Below, one piece after another: positions 45,729 through 54,203 of a stretch of DNA of 64,000 nt. Below the pieces are notes generated by a model, which made no database searches, was not told the origin of the DNA, and worked only from the letters and a program-made list of their open reading frames with translations. Position numbers and translations under genes: made by a program. Within the stretch, counting starts at the first letter, position 1; each line of letters begins with the position of its first letter. The DNA is from Paracoccus amoyensis (lineage in GTDB: Bacteria; Pseudomonadota; Alphaproteobacteria; Rhodobacterales; Rhodobacteraceae): positions 1-64,000 of the forward strand of contig NZ_JACOQL010000005.1 of NCBI RefSeq assembly GCF_014490725.1. The letters run 5' to 3'.

Positions 45729-48700
45729 ATGTCCTCGACATCGCTTTCTGCCTTTACCCTTGATGCCAAGTTCCGCCCCGAAGCCGACCTGTTGCAAGAA
45801 CTGGTTGCGCAGACCGATCTGTCCGAGGCTGATCGCATCGCCATCACTGCCCGCGCGGCCGAATTGGTCCGCCGTATCCGCAAAGAGGCCAAGCCCACGC
45901 TGATGGAGCATTTCCTGTCGGAATACGGTCTTTCGACACGTGAAGGCGTTGCCCTGATGTGTCTGGCCGAGGCGATGCTGCGCGTTCCCGACAAGATGAC
46001 CATCGATGCGCTGATCGAGGACAAGATTGCGCCATCCGATTGGGGCAAGCATCTGGGTGAGGCATCGTCGTCGCTGGTCAATGCCTCGACCTGGGCGCTG
46101 ATGCTGACGGGCAAGGTTCTGGACGACGATCAACCGGGCATTGCCGGCACGCTGCGCGGCGCCATCCGCCGTCTGGGCGAGCCGGTGATCCGCACGGCCG
46201 TCGGGCGTGCGATGCGCGAAATGGGTCGGCAATTCGTGTTGGGCCAGACCATCGACGCCGCGCTGGATCGCGCCCGCACCCGCGAAGATCAGGGCTATAC
46301 CTACAGCTATGACATGCTGGGCGAAGCCGCGATGACCGCCGAGGATGCGGCGCGCTATGCCCGCGACTATGCCAACGCCATCACCGCCATCGCCAAGGCC
46401 TGCACCAAAGGCTCGGTCGAGGCTAATCCCGGCATCTCGATCAAGCTGTCTGCGCTGCATCCGCGCTATGAAGTGGCCAACGAAGAACGCGTTCTGGCCG
46501 AGCTGGTGCCCGTCGTGCTGGACCTTGCCCGCAAGGCCAAGGCAGGCGGCATGGGCATGAACATCGATGCCGAAGAACAGGACCGGCTGGTCATTTCGCT
46601 GAAGGTGATCGAAGCGGTGCTGGCTGATCCGTCGCTGGCTGGCTGGGACGGGTTCGGCGTGGTCGTGCAGGCCTATGGCAAACGCGCTGGCCAGACGATT
46701 GACTGGCTGTATCAGACCGCACAGCGGCTGGATCGCAAGATCATGGTGCGTCTGGTCAAGGGCGCGTATTGGGATACCGAGATCAAACGCGCGCAGGTCG
46801 AAGGTTTCCAGGGCTTCCCGCTGTTTACCAGCAAGACCGCAACCGATGTCAGCTATATCGCCAATGCGCGGAAATTGATCCGCTATGCTGATCGCATCTA
46901 TCCACAATTCGCCACGCATAACGCCCAAAGCGTTGCTGCGATTCTGGAAATGGTTGGCGATATCAACTTTGAATTTCAGCGTCTCCATGGCATGGGCGAA
47001 CGCCTGCATGACATCGTGATCCGCGAAACCAATGGCCGCTGCCGGATTTATGCGCCGGTCGGCGCGCATCGCGATCTGCTGGCCTATCTGGTTCGTCGCC
47101 TGCTGGAAAACGGTGCAAATTCGTCCTTCGTCCACCAGATCGTTGATGAAAGCGTCAGCCCGGAAGCTGTGGCCCGCGACCCCTTTGAGGCGCTGGTAAC
47201 GGCACGTCCACCTGCAACGCTGGTTCAGCCCCATGCCCTGTTCGGGGCGGAGCGTGACAATTCGCTTGGTTTCGATCTGGCGGATGAAGAAACGCTGGCC
47301 CGGATCGAGGCTGCGCGTTCCGTTGATCTGCCTGACGCTGGCCCGCTGACGGTTTCAGCGCCGGTTGGCACCGTGCGCCCTGTCATCAACCCGGCGACGG
47401 GTGAAAAGATTGCTCAGGTAACCGAGGCATCTGCCGAAACCGTGACACAAGCCATCGCTGATGCACGGGTTTGGGATGCTCCGGCCGCAGAACGCGCGGC
47501 TGTTATGCGCCGTGCTGCCGATCTTTACGAAGAAAACTACGGGCTTATCTTTGCCGCCTTGGGTCGCGAGGCTGGCAAATCGCTGGGCGACGCAGTTGGC
47601 GAATTGCGCGAAGCCGTGGACTTCCTGCGCTACTACGCTCAGCAGGGGGAAAACAGTGCCGAAGCGCCGCGTGGCATCTTTACTGCGATCAGCCCCTGGA
47701 ACTTCCCTTTGGCGATTTTTAGCGGTCAGATTGCCGCTGCACTGATGGCCGGCAATGCCGTGCTGGCAAAACCTGCCGAACAGACGCCGGTGATCGCGGC
47801 CATCGCGGTGCGGTTGCTGCATCAGGCCGGGGTTCCGGCCCATGCGCTGCAACTATTGCCGGGTGACGGTGCGACGGTTGGCGCGGCGCTGACCGGTGAT
47901 GCGCGGATCAATGGCGTGGTCTTTACCGGCGGAACCGATACGGCCAAGATCATTGCGCGCAGCATGGCCCAGCACATGGCCCCCGGCACACCGCTGATTG
48001 CGGAAACCGGTGGCCTGAATGCGATGATCGTGGATTCCACCGCACTGCCCGAACAGGCGGTGCGTGATATCGTGATGTCATCCTTCCGGTCGGCTGGTCA
48101 GCGTTGTTCGGCCCTGCGCTGTTTGTATGTGCAGGAAGACGTGGCCCCGCATCTGACCCAGATGCTGAAAGGCGCGATGGATGAATTGTCGGTCGGGGAT
48201 CCGTGGCTGCTGTCGACCGATGTCGGCCCGGTCATTGATGCGGAGGCGCAGGAGGGCATTGTCGATTACCTGCGCGACAACACCAACCGCGTGTTGCACC
48301 GCCTGAATGTGCCGTCACAGGGGCATTTCATCGCACCGACCATGTTGCGGGTAAACGGGATCGAGGATCTTGAGCGTGAGATTTTTGGCCCGGTCCTCCA
48401 CGTCGCCACCTATCGCGCCCGCGATCTGGACAAGGTCGTCGCGGCGATCAATTCGCGTGGCTTCGGGCTGACCTTTGGCCTGCACACCCGGATCGATTCC
48501 CGCGTGCAAGAGGTCACTGACGCTATCCATGCGGGCAACATCTATGTGAACCGCAACCAGATCGGGGCCATCGTGGGCAGCCAGCCCTTCGGCGGCGAAG
48601 GGTTGTCGGGAACTGGTCCAAAAGCGGGTGGCCCGCTGTATCTGACCCGCTTCTTTGCGCCAAAAGCTGCAGATGCCGATGCGACGGATTGGGCGCAAGC

Positions 48701-49136
48701 CGATGATCCCGCAAGGATCGCGAAAGCCCTTCGCGATGCGCAGCCCCGCGACATCACGGAAACCATCATGCCCGGCCCGACCGGCGAATTGAACCGCCTG
48801 ACAATGCTGACCCGCGCACCTGTTCTGTGCCTTGGTCCGGGGCCAGCGGCCGTGGCGGCGCAAGTGGCCGCGGTCGAGGCGTTGGGCGGACAGGCCGTTG
48901 CCGCGCAAGGTTCACTGACCGCAGAGGCGTTGGCTGGCATCGCCGGGCTGTCGGTCGTGCTGTGGTGGGGGGATGCGGAAACGGGCCGCGCCTATGCCCA
49001 GGCCCTTGCCCAGCGGCAGGGAGAGATCGTGCCGCTGGTCAGTGCTGTGCCCGATCTGGCCTATATCGCGCATGAACGGCATCTATGCGTTGATACGACC
49101 GCAGCGGGCGGCAACGCGGCGCTGCTGGCCGGATAA
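45729..49136 (+). CDS. putA: Bifunctional proline dehydrogenase / pyrroline-5-carboxylate dehydrogenase
   Basis: PutA (1135 residues) oxidises proline to glutamate in two steps, with FAD in the first and NAD+ in the second. The proline dehydrogenase barrel (about 160-460) shows ISIKLSALHPRYE, RLVKGAYWDTEIK and RIYAPVGAHRDLLAYLVRR. The aldehyde dehydrogenase part (about 530-990) has Glu759 in IAETGGLNAM and the catalytic Cys793 in AGQRCSALR. There is no N-terminal ribbon-helix-helix domain as in E. coli, which fits separate control by PutR. The ATG follows GGAGTCCGCC. Confidence 0.97.
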   Translation: MSSTSLSAFTLDAKFRPEADLLQELVAQTDLSEADRIAITARAAELVRRIRKEAKPTLMEHFLSEYGLSTREGVALMCLAEAMLRVPDKMTIDALIEDKIAPSDWGKHLGEASSSLVNASTWALMLTGKVLDDDQPGIAGTLRGAIRRLGEPVIRTAVGRAMREMGRQFVLGQTIDAALDRARTREDQGYTYSYDMLGEAAMTAEDAARYARDYANAITAIAKACTKGSVEANPGISIKLSALHPRYEVANEERVLAELVPVVLDLARKAKAGGMGMNIDAEEQDRLVISLKVIEAVLADPSLAGWDGFGVVVQAYGKRAGQTIDWLYQTAQRLDRKIMVRLVKGAYWDTEIKRAQVEGFQGFPLFTSKTATDVSYIANARKLIRYADRIYPQFATHNAQSVAAILEMVGDINFEFQRLHGMGERLHDIVIRETNGRCRIYAPVGAHRDLLAYLVRRLLENGANSSFVHQIVDESVSPEAVARDPFEALVTARPPATLVQPHALFGAERDNSLGFDLADEETLARIEAARSVDLPDAGPLTVSAPVGTVRPVINPATGEKIAQVTEASAETVTQAIADARVWDAPAAERAAVMRRAADLYEENYGLIFAALGREAGKSLGDAVGELREAVDFLRYYAQQGENSAEAPRGIFTAISPWNFPLAIFSGQIAAALMAGNAVLAKPAEQTPVIAAIAVRLLHQAGVPAHALQLLPGDGATVGAALTGDARINGVVFTGGTDTAKIIARSMAQHMAPGTPLIAETGGLNAMIVDSTALPEQAVRDIVMSSFRSAGQRCSALRCLYVQEDVAPHLTQMLKGAMDELSVGDPWLLSTDVGPVIDAEAQEGIVDYLRDNTNRVLHRLNVPSQGHFIAPTMLRVNGIEDLEREIFGPVLHVATYRARDLDKVVAAINSRGFGLTFGLHTRIDSRVQEVTDAIHAGNIYVNRNQIGAIVGSQPFGGEGLSGTGPKAGGPLYLTRFFAPKAADADATDWAQADDPARIAKALRDAQPRDITETIMPGPTGELNRLTMLTRAPVLCLGPGPAAVAAQVAAVEALGGQAVAAQGSLTAEALAGIAGLSVVLWWGDAETGRAYAQALAQRQGEIVPLVSAVPDLAYIAHERHLCVDTTAAGGNAALLAG

Positions 49137-49144
49137 AGCCAAAA

Positions 49145-49170
49145 GCGGCTGGGCGGATCAGCCCAGCCGC
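49145..49170 (-). terminator. Terminator hairpin at the putA/LysR junction, containing the LysR stop codon
   Basis: GCGGCTGGGC (49145-49154) pairs perfectly with GCCCAGCCGC (49161-49170). The 6-base loop GGATCA contains the reverse complement of the TGA stop of the minus-strand LysR gene. On the minus strand the stem is followed by TTTTGGCTTT, so it mainly ends the LysR transcript; on the plus strand no T run follows. Confidence 0.7.
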
Positions 49171-50039
49171 AAATTCCCCATGAAGTCCAGAAAAGCACGC
49201 ATCGCGGCGGTCATCAGCCTGCCCGTCGGATAGACGATATTTATCGGCACCCTTGGCACCGTGTAATCGGTCAAAAGCGAAATCAGCCTGCCCTCTGCGA
49301 CATCTTTTGCCGCAATGATTTCAGGGACCAGTGCCACCCCGACGCCGTCGCGCGCCATCATATACAGCAGGTCGGTATTATTTGACGCGAATATCGCGTG
49401 GACTTTTTGCTGAATCGTTTCACCATCACGCTGAAACGGCCATGAATCCCCTGTCCGCAGGTTCGTATAATGCAGGCAGTCATGTTTCAGCAGATCGGCG
49501 GGTTGGGTCGGGGTGCCGTGCTTTTCAAGATATTCCGGCGCCGCGACCAGAATGATCTTGCCCTGATGCAGTCGCTTGGCGTGAAGCGAAGAATCGTTCA
49601 GATATCCCACGCGGATGACGGCGTCGAAGCCATCGCCAATCACGTCGCTGGTCCCGTCATCCAGCAACATCTCTAGTTGAATTTCAGGATAGGTTTCCAT
49701 GAAGCGTCGCAGATGTGGTTGCAATATCCGCAGCGTATAGGCGACCGGCGACCCGATCTTCAGCACGCCGGCGGCGTTTCCGACTGCTTTGCGGACAGCC
49801 TCGTTCGCGGCATCGAGGCGGTTCAGAATGTTACGGATCTCGGCACCATAAGCCTCGCCTATCGGGGTAGGGCGGACCGCGCGGGTGGTCCGTGTCAGCA
49901 ACCTGGCACCAAGGGACCGTTCAAGATCCGAGATGTATTTGCTGGCAAGACTGCGCGACACGCCCATGCGGCGGGCGGCGGCGGCAAAGCTGCCTTCGTC
50001 CAGAATGCTGACGAATGTACGAAGGACGATAATATCCAT
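49158..50039 (-). CDS. LysR-family transcriptional regulator
   Basis: A 293-residue regulator. The winged helix-turn-helix (residues 1-60) reads FVSILDEGSFAAAARRMGVS and LASKYISDLERSLGARLL. The effector domain (about 90-290) resembles the CrgA/DmlR-like group (GIGSP-like GVLKIGSPVAY, FDAVIRVGYLNDSSL). Targets are unknown; it is convergent with putA and not clearly linked to its regulation. The ATG at 50039 matches family starts; the frame is open 15 codons further. Confidence 0.92.
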   Translation of the reverse strand: MDIIVLRTFVSILDEGSFAAAARRMGVSRSLASKYISDLERSLGARLLTRTTRAVRPTPIGEAYGAEIRNILNRLDAANEAVRKAVGNAAGVLKIGSPVAYTLRILQPHLRRFMETYPEIQLEMLLDDGTSDVIGDGFDAVIRVGYLNDSSLHAKRLHQGKIILVAAPEYLEKHGTPTQPADLLKHDCLHYTNLRTGDSWPFQRDGETIQQKVHAIFASNNTDLLYMMARDGVGVALVPEIIAAKDVAEGRLISLLTDYTVPRVPINIVYPTGRLMTAAMRAFLDFMGNLRLG

Positions 50040-50114
50040 GCCGGGGCCGATCTGCTGACTCTGAAAGCCAACTTGGCAAATCAAACCTCGTTTCGCCAGA
50101 GTTGGATATATAGA

Positions 50115-50137
50115 AACCGCCCTGATCGGGCGGTTTG
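50115..50137 (-). terminator. Terminator after the small secreted-protein genes
   Basis: AAACCGCCC (50115-50123) and GGGCGGTTT (50129-50137) form a perfect 9-bp stem with a 5-base loop. On the minus strand it is followed by TATAT-rich sequence. It lies 60 bases after the stop of the gene at 50196. Confidence 0.65.
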
Positions 50138-50195
50138 TGGGGCATCGTGTGAGATACCAGCAAGCATTCGATACAGGTAAGACACCGCCGACGGT

Positions 50196-50447
50196 TCAGC
50201 GGGTATAGGTGTCGACCGGCTTACCGTTTGAAAAATCGCTGACCGTCACTTGCGTCGAGGCATCAATGCCAGCGCGGCTCAGTTCACGGGCGCTGAGAAC
50301 CCGGTTCGCGTCGACGGTGACAGGTTTGGCAGCAGACACAGTGACCTGGGTTGCGTCAGGGTTTTCGTTTTGCTGACCCGAAGGGGCTGCAGCGACCGAA
50401 CCGGCGGCCAAGGTCAAAGCGGTAAGAACAATAGCAAAGCGTTTCAT
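50196..50447 (-). CDS. Small secreted protein of unknown function, tandem paralogue 1
   Basis: 83 residues with a clear signal peptide (MKRFAIVLTALTLAAGSVAA, cleavage near AAA-PSG). The mature part has no cysteine and is polar. Its second half, SARELSRAGIDASTQVTV followed by DFSNGKPVDTYTR, is nearly the same as in the neighbouring gene at 50513. AGGAG lies 9-10 bases before the ATG. I recognise no named family; similar short exported proteins occur in Paracoccus-like bacteria as hypothetical proteins, as far as I know. Confidence 0.8.
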   Translation of the reverse strand: MKRFAIVLTALTLAAGSVAAAPSGQQNENPDATQVTVSAAKPVTVDANRVLSARELSRAGIDASTQVTVSDFSNGKPVDTYTR

Positions 50448-50512
50448 CTTATATTCTCCTGACTTCGTTCAAAACCTTGATTGGTTTGAAATTAAGTAGT
50501 CTTGTCCCCGAC

Positions 50513-50755
50513 TTAGCGGGTATAGGTGTCAACAGGTTTGCCGTTCGAGAAGTCGGTGACGGTGACTTGGGCAGCAGCATCGACACCGGCGCGGCTCAGT
50601 TCACGGGCGCTCATTACGCGGGCAGCGTCGACGGTGACAGTCTGCTCGGCGGTCACCTGATGCGGCATGCGGTCAGCAGTGTCACTGGCTTGCGCAACAG
50701 CAACGGAACCGGCGGTCAGGGCCAAAGCGGTCATGGCGATAGCAATGCGTTTCAT
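50513..50755 (-). CDS. Small secreted protein of unknown function, tandem paralogue 2
   Basis: 80 residues, signal peptide MKRIAIAMTALALTAGSVAV with cleavage near AQA. The mature part shares SARELSRAGVDA and the 13-residue ending DFSNGKPVDTYTR with paralogue 1. The middle segments differ, which shows diverging duplicates rather than a recent copy. GAAGGAAG precedes the ATG. It is upstream of paralogue 1, 65 bases apart, so they are probably co-transcribed. Confidence 0.8.
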   Translation of the reverse strand: MKRIAIAMTALALTAGSVAVAQASDTADRMPHQVTAEQTVTVDAARVMSARELSRAGVDAAAQVTVTDFSNGKPVDTYTR

Positions 50756-50867
50756 AACTTTCTTCCTTCTGTCGTGGTTGCCTTGGATCAGGCTTCCTTG
50801 GTGATGACAGGGAAATAAGTTTGGTCACTGAAACCGGGTAGACACGATTTTTTCACAAGACTGTTCG

Positions 50868-50893
50868 ATATCGTTCAACAATATCGTTCAACA
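50868..50893 (+). repeat. Two perfect 13-base tandem repeats
   Basis: ATATCGTTCAACA occurs at 50868-50880 and again, directly adjacent, at 50881-50893. The first copy is preceded by TGTTCG, which makes a loose dyad with its end. The site lies upstream of the paralogue-2 gene (minus strand) and past the 3' end of the transglutaminase gene, in an AT-rich spacer. Iterated boxes of this kind suggest a regulator-binding site. Confidence 0.6.
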
Positions 50894-50931
50894 ATCTGAT
50901 TGACATGATCGGGCAAGACGTAGCGGTCGGA

Positions 50932-51810
50932 TCACTCCAATGCGATGATGTCGACGCTGTGATCGCCGGTCTGCTTGCCATACATACGCAAGGCGCCAGT
51001 CAGCGGTGCTGCATCGGAATAGTCGCGGCCATAACCGATGGTCACGTGATCGGACGATACGAAGCAGGCATTCGTCGGATCATATTCGCACCAGCCTGCC
51101 TCGTTCCCGGTCCACGCCCGAACCCAGGCGTGCATGGCATCTGCACCTTCCAGGCGGGGACGACCGCGCGGAGGAAGCGTGCGTAAAAAGCCCGAGACAT
51201 AGGCGGCAGGAATACCAAGGCTTCGCAAGCCAGAGATCATGATCTGCGAGAAATCCTGACAGACGCCGCGCCTGCCGATGAACGCCTCGGCAATCGGGGT
51301 GTCGACCTCGGTCGCTTGGGCATCAAAACTCATATGCGTGTTCAATGCCCGCCCAAGTGCCTCTACCGCCGCGCACGCTGTGTCCGAACCCGCGCAGACA
51401 TGACGCGCGAAATCCGCGATCCGGGGATCGTTCGGAATCCGGGGCGATGCGTGGATGAAATGTTGCGGCGACGACAGGCCAAGATCGGTCACAGTCTGCA
51501 ATTCACGGTGTATTTGATCCAGCGGAGCGGACAGGTCCAGCACGGATTCCATCCTGTGCCGCAAGACCTGACCCTGCATATCAAAACGCAACTCCGTCAG
51601 TCCGGCGGGCAGGGCAAGCTGGATCACCTCTGTCCCAAAGAAATCCGTGAATGTGCTGCGTTCGGTTGCGGCGGGGGTCACGCTGACATTGCATTGCTGC
51701 ACTTCCTGCACCCCCGGAAGATCGGCGGGACAAATCCGCAAAAGCTGTCGCCCGGCCCCGATGGGACGATCAAATTCGTAATGGACCGACAGGCGCAGCG
51801 AATACAGCAT
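50932..51810 (-). CDS. Transglutaminase-like cysteine protease
   Basis: A 292-residue transglutaminase-superfamily protein. An N-terminal beta domain (LSVHYEFDRPIGAGRQLLRI) precedes the catalytic core with the triad Cys in GRRGVCQDFSQIM, His in DAMHAWVRAW and Asp in CEYDPTNACF. In bacteria such proteins usually act as peptidases or amidases rather than crosslinkers. It shares one base with the end of the ATP-grasp gene, so it is the last gene of a three-gene unit. Confidence 0.9.
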   Translation of the reverse strand: MLYSLRLSVHYEFDRPIGAGRQLLRICPADLPGVQEVQQCNVSVTPAATERSTFTDFFGTEVIQLALPAGLTELRFDMQGQVLRHRMESVLDLSAPLDQIHRELQTVTDLGLSSPQHFIHASPRIPNDPRIADFARHVCAGSDTACAAVEALGRALNTHMSFDAQATEVDTPIAEAFIGRRGVCQDFSQIMISGLRSLGIPAAYVSGFLRTLPPRGRPRLEGADAMHAWVRAWTGNEAGWCEYDPTNACFVSSDHVTIGYGRDYSDAAPLTGALRMYGKQTGDHSVDIIALE

Positions 51811-54197
51811 CAGTGGAAATATGTGGTCGTGATTTCATCAGACAATATCGCGATCCGCCCCCGCAGATTCCACAATAGCTCGGACGTCAGAGAGGCGGCA
51901 TCGGCTGTGGCAATCTCGGCATGCAGGCGTAGCACGGACCGGGCCAGCGGCGACAGCGCGCCGTTCTTGTTCGCTCCGGGCAGATTGTCGATCTGTTCGC
52001 GCAGACGGTCAATCTGGTGGCGCAGCGCACGCGGGTTCAGCGGGTCCAGCGCCAGCAATTCGACAACCGTATCACGCGTGGTCGAGACGTTGAACCGGCG
52101 CCGATGCGTCAGCACGCTGTCGCCGATCTCGATGGAAATGTCCAAGCCGCCTTCGGGCGCGTCGGGATCTGCCAGCACCGCCAGCACCCCGGAGATGTTC
52201 ATCGCACGCTCATGAAGACGGCCGATCGACAGAAAGCGCCAGCCGGTAAAGCGATACATGTTTTCATGCACCAGACCCGAAATTCCCGCCAGTTTGCGCA
52301 GCAATGCGCTAAGCGCACTGGCGGCGTCATCGCCGGGCGAAACACGCTGTGCCATTCTGCGGGCGCTGCGGTCGATATCTTGCAGCGCCGACCAGGCGTC
52401 GGGTGAAAAGCGATCGCGCACCGCCCCGGCCGAGTTCAGGGCCGAGCCAAGGCAGTTCAGCAATTGTTGTGGTATCGGCTGATCCAGTTTGATGCCGAAT
52501 TGCTGCATCAGGGGCTTCAGACTCGCCAGCAACTGCCCGCCTTCATTGCCGGTTTCCGCAAGGCGGCTATGATAGGCCCGGATCAACCGGATGATGCTTT
52601 CGCTTCGCTCGATATAGCGGCCCAGCCAGAACAGGTTATCGGCGGCGCGGGCGGGCAGTCCTCCGGTCAGGCTGCGTTGATCGGTGATATGGGGGGCGCG
52701 GATGATGCTGAAATCTGTAACCTCGTGGTCGCCCACGACCCAGACATCCGCCGCCGTGCCGCCTTTTTGCATGGCAATGGCGGACGGATCGTCTGTTGCG
52801 CCGATCCGCGCAAAGCCGCCCGGCATGATCTGCCAACCCGTCGCCGTCCGGGCTAGAAACACCCGCAGGGCCATGGGGCGCGGGATCAGTCTTCCATTCT
52901 CCAGCGCAGGTGCGGTGGAAAGCGTGACGGTTTCCTGCGCCACCAATGTGCTGCCCTTTCGCGCGATCAGGTGGGCCAGTTCTTCATGCGGCATATCGGT
53001 GGTCAGCGTCGGGTCCACTTCCGGACCAAATGACAGGCCGGTCGACAAGGCATCGCCAAGAATCAGTTTGTTGGGGTTGGCAAGCACCGCAGCCTGTGTC
53101 GCAACATCGCCGCACCACCATGTTGCGATATTCGGCATTGCCAGCGGTTGACCTGTCAGTTCCAGCGACAATTGCGGCAAAAAGGCCATCAGCGCGCGCG
53201 TTTCCAGAATGCCCGTGCCCAAGGCGTTGACCATGCTGACATTGCCCGAGCGCAAGGCCGACACCAGCCCAGGTGTTCCGATGCGTGAAACCGGGTTCAG
53301 TTCCAGCGGATCGGCATAGTTGGAATCCAGTCGCCGCCAGATCACCTCGGCCGGTAACAATCCCTGCACCGTGCGCATCATCAGCCGCCCGTTCGAGACA
53401 ACCAGATCGCCACCCTCCAGCAGGGTAAAGCCCAGATAGCGGGCGATATAGGCGTGTTCAAAATAGGTTTCGTTCAAGGTGCCCGGCGTCAGGATCGCCA
53501 CCCGGCTGTCCTTGTCCGTGCGCATATTCATCAGCGTGTCGCGGAAGTCGCGGAAGAATTCGGCAAGGCGGTAGACGTTGGCCTTGGCATAGAAATCGGA
53601 AAATGCGCGTGTGGTGGCAACGCGATTTTCCAGCGCATAGCCCGCGCCCGATGGGGCCTGTGTGCGATCTGCCAGCACCCACCATTTGCCGTCCGGTCCA
53701 CGGCCCAGTTCAAATGCAAGAAAGTGCAGAAAGTGACCAGAGCGCGGTTTGATGCCCACCAACGGCCGCTGCCAGTCCGGGTTGCCCGCCACGATTTCGG
53801 GTGGCAGACGACCAGAAGCGACCAGCGTGTTCGCGCCGTAAAGATCGGCCATCAGCGCCTCTAGCAGATCGGCACGCTGCATCAAGGCCTTGCCGATATC
53901 GATCCAGTCCGCTTCGGACAGAAGCATGGGAATATGGCTGAGCGGCCATGCCCGTTCCCTCGATTCACCGGTGCCGTATTGACGATAGAAGACCCCGCTA
54001 TCCAGAAGATAGCGGTCGGCGCGGGCCAGATTTTCCGACAGCTTTTCCTGAGAAAGCGAAGTCAAATGCTGCGCCAGCCCGGCCCAAAGCGGACGGATGT
54101 TGCCCTCGGCATCGACCATTTCGTCACGCACGCCGGGCAGGGGGCGATAACCCTGCATGATGTCGTCCAGCTTAGCTGCAGCTATTTCATCACTCAT
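51810..54197 (-). CDS. Fused circularly permuted ATP-grasp and alpha-E domain protein
   Basis: A 795-residue fusion. Residues about 1-475 are a circularly permuted ATP-grasp (COG2308-type), seen in SGVFYRQYGTGESRERAWPL, VAILTPGTLNETYFEHAYIA and GPEVDPTLTTDMPHEELAHL-like segments. Residues about 500-795 are an alpha-helical alpha-E domain (COG2307-type), starting ARAADNLFWLGRYIERSESI. Comparative genomics has predicted that this pair, with transglutaminases, makes and breaks amide bonds in a peptide; no reaction has been shown as far as I know. In many genomes the two domains are separate genes. It follows the DUF2126 gene by 6 bases. Confidence 0.9.
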   Translation of the reverse strand: MSDEIAAAKLDDIMQGYRPLPGVRDEMVDAEGNIRPLWAGLAQHLTSLSQEKLSENLARADRYLLDSGVFYRQYGTGESRERAWPLSHIPMLLSEADWIDIGKALMQRADLLEALMADLYGANTLVASGRLPPEIVAGNPDWQRPLVGIKPRSGHFLHFLAFELGRGPDGKWWVLADRTQAPSGAGYALENRVATTRAFSDFYAKANVYRLAEFFRDFRDTLMNMRTDKDSRVAILTPGTLNETYFEHAYIARYLGFTLLEGGDLVVSNGRLMMRTVQGLLPAEVIWRRLDSNYADPLELNPVSRIGTPGLVSALRSGNVSMVNALGTGILETRALMAFLPQLSLELTGQPLAMPNIATWWCGDVATQAAVLANPNKLILGDALSTGLSFGPEVDPTLTTDMPHEELAHLIARKGSTLVAQETVTLSTAPALENGRLIPRPMALRVFLARTATGWQIMPGGFARIGATDDPSAIAMQKGGTAADVWVVGDHEVTDFSIIRAPHITDQRSLTGGLPARAADNLFWLGRYIERSESIIRLIRAYHSRLAETGNEGGQLLASLKPLMQQFGIKLDQPIPQQLLNCLGSALNSAGAVRDRFSPDAWSALQDIDRSARRMAQRVSPGDDAASALSALLRKLAGISGLVHENMYRFTGWRFLSIGRLHERAMNISGVLAVLADPDAPEGGLDISIEIGDSVLTHRRRFNVSTTRDTVVELLALDPLNPRALRHQIDRLREQIDNLPGANKNGALSPLARSVLRLHAEIATADAASLTSELLWNLRGRIAILSDEITTTYFH

Positions 54198-54203
54198 CCC
54201 ACA

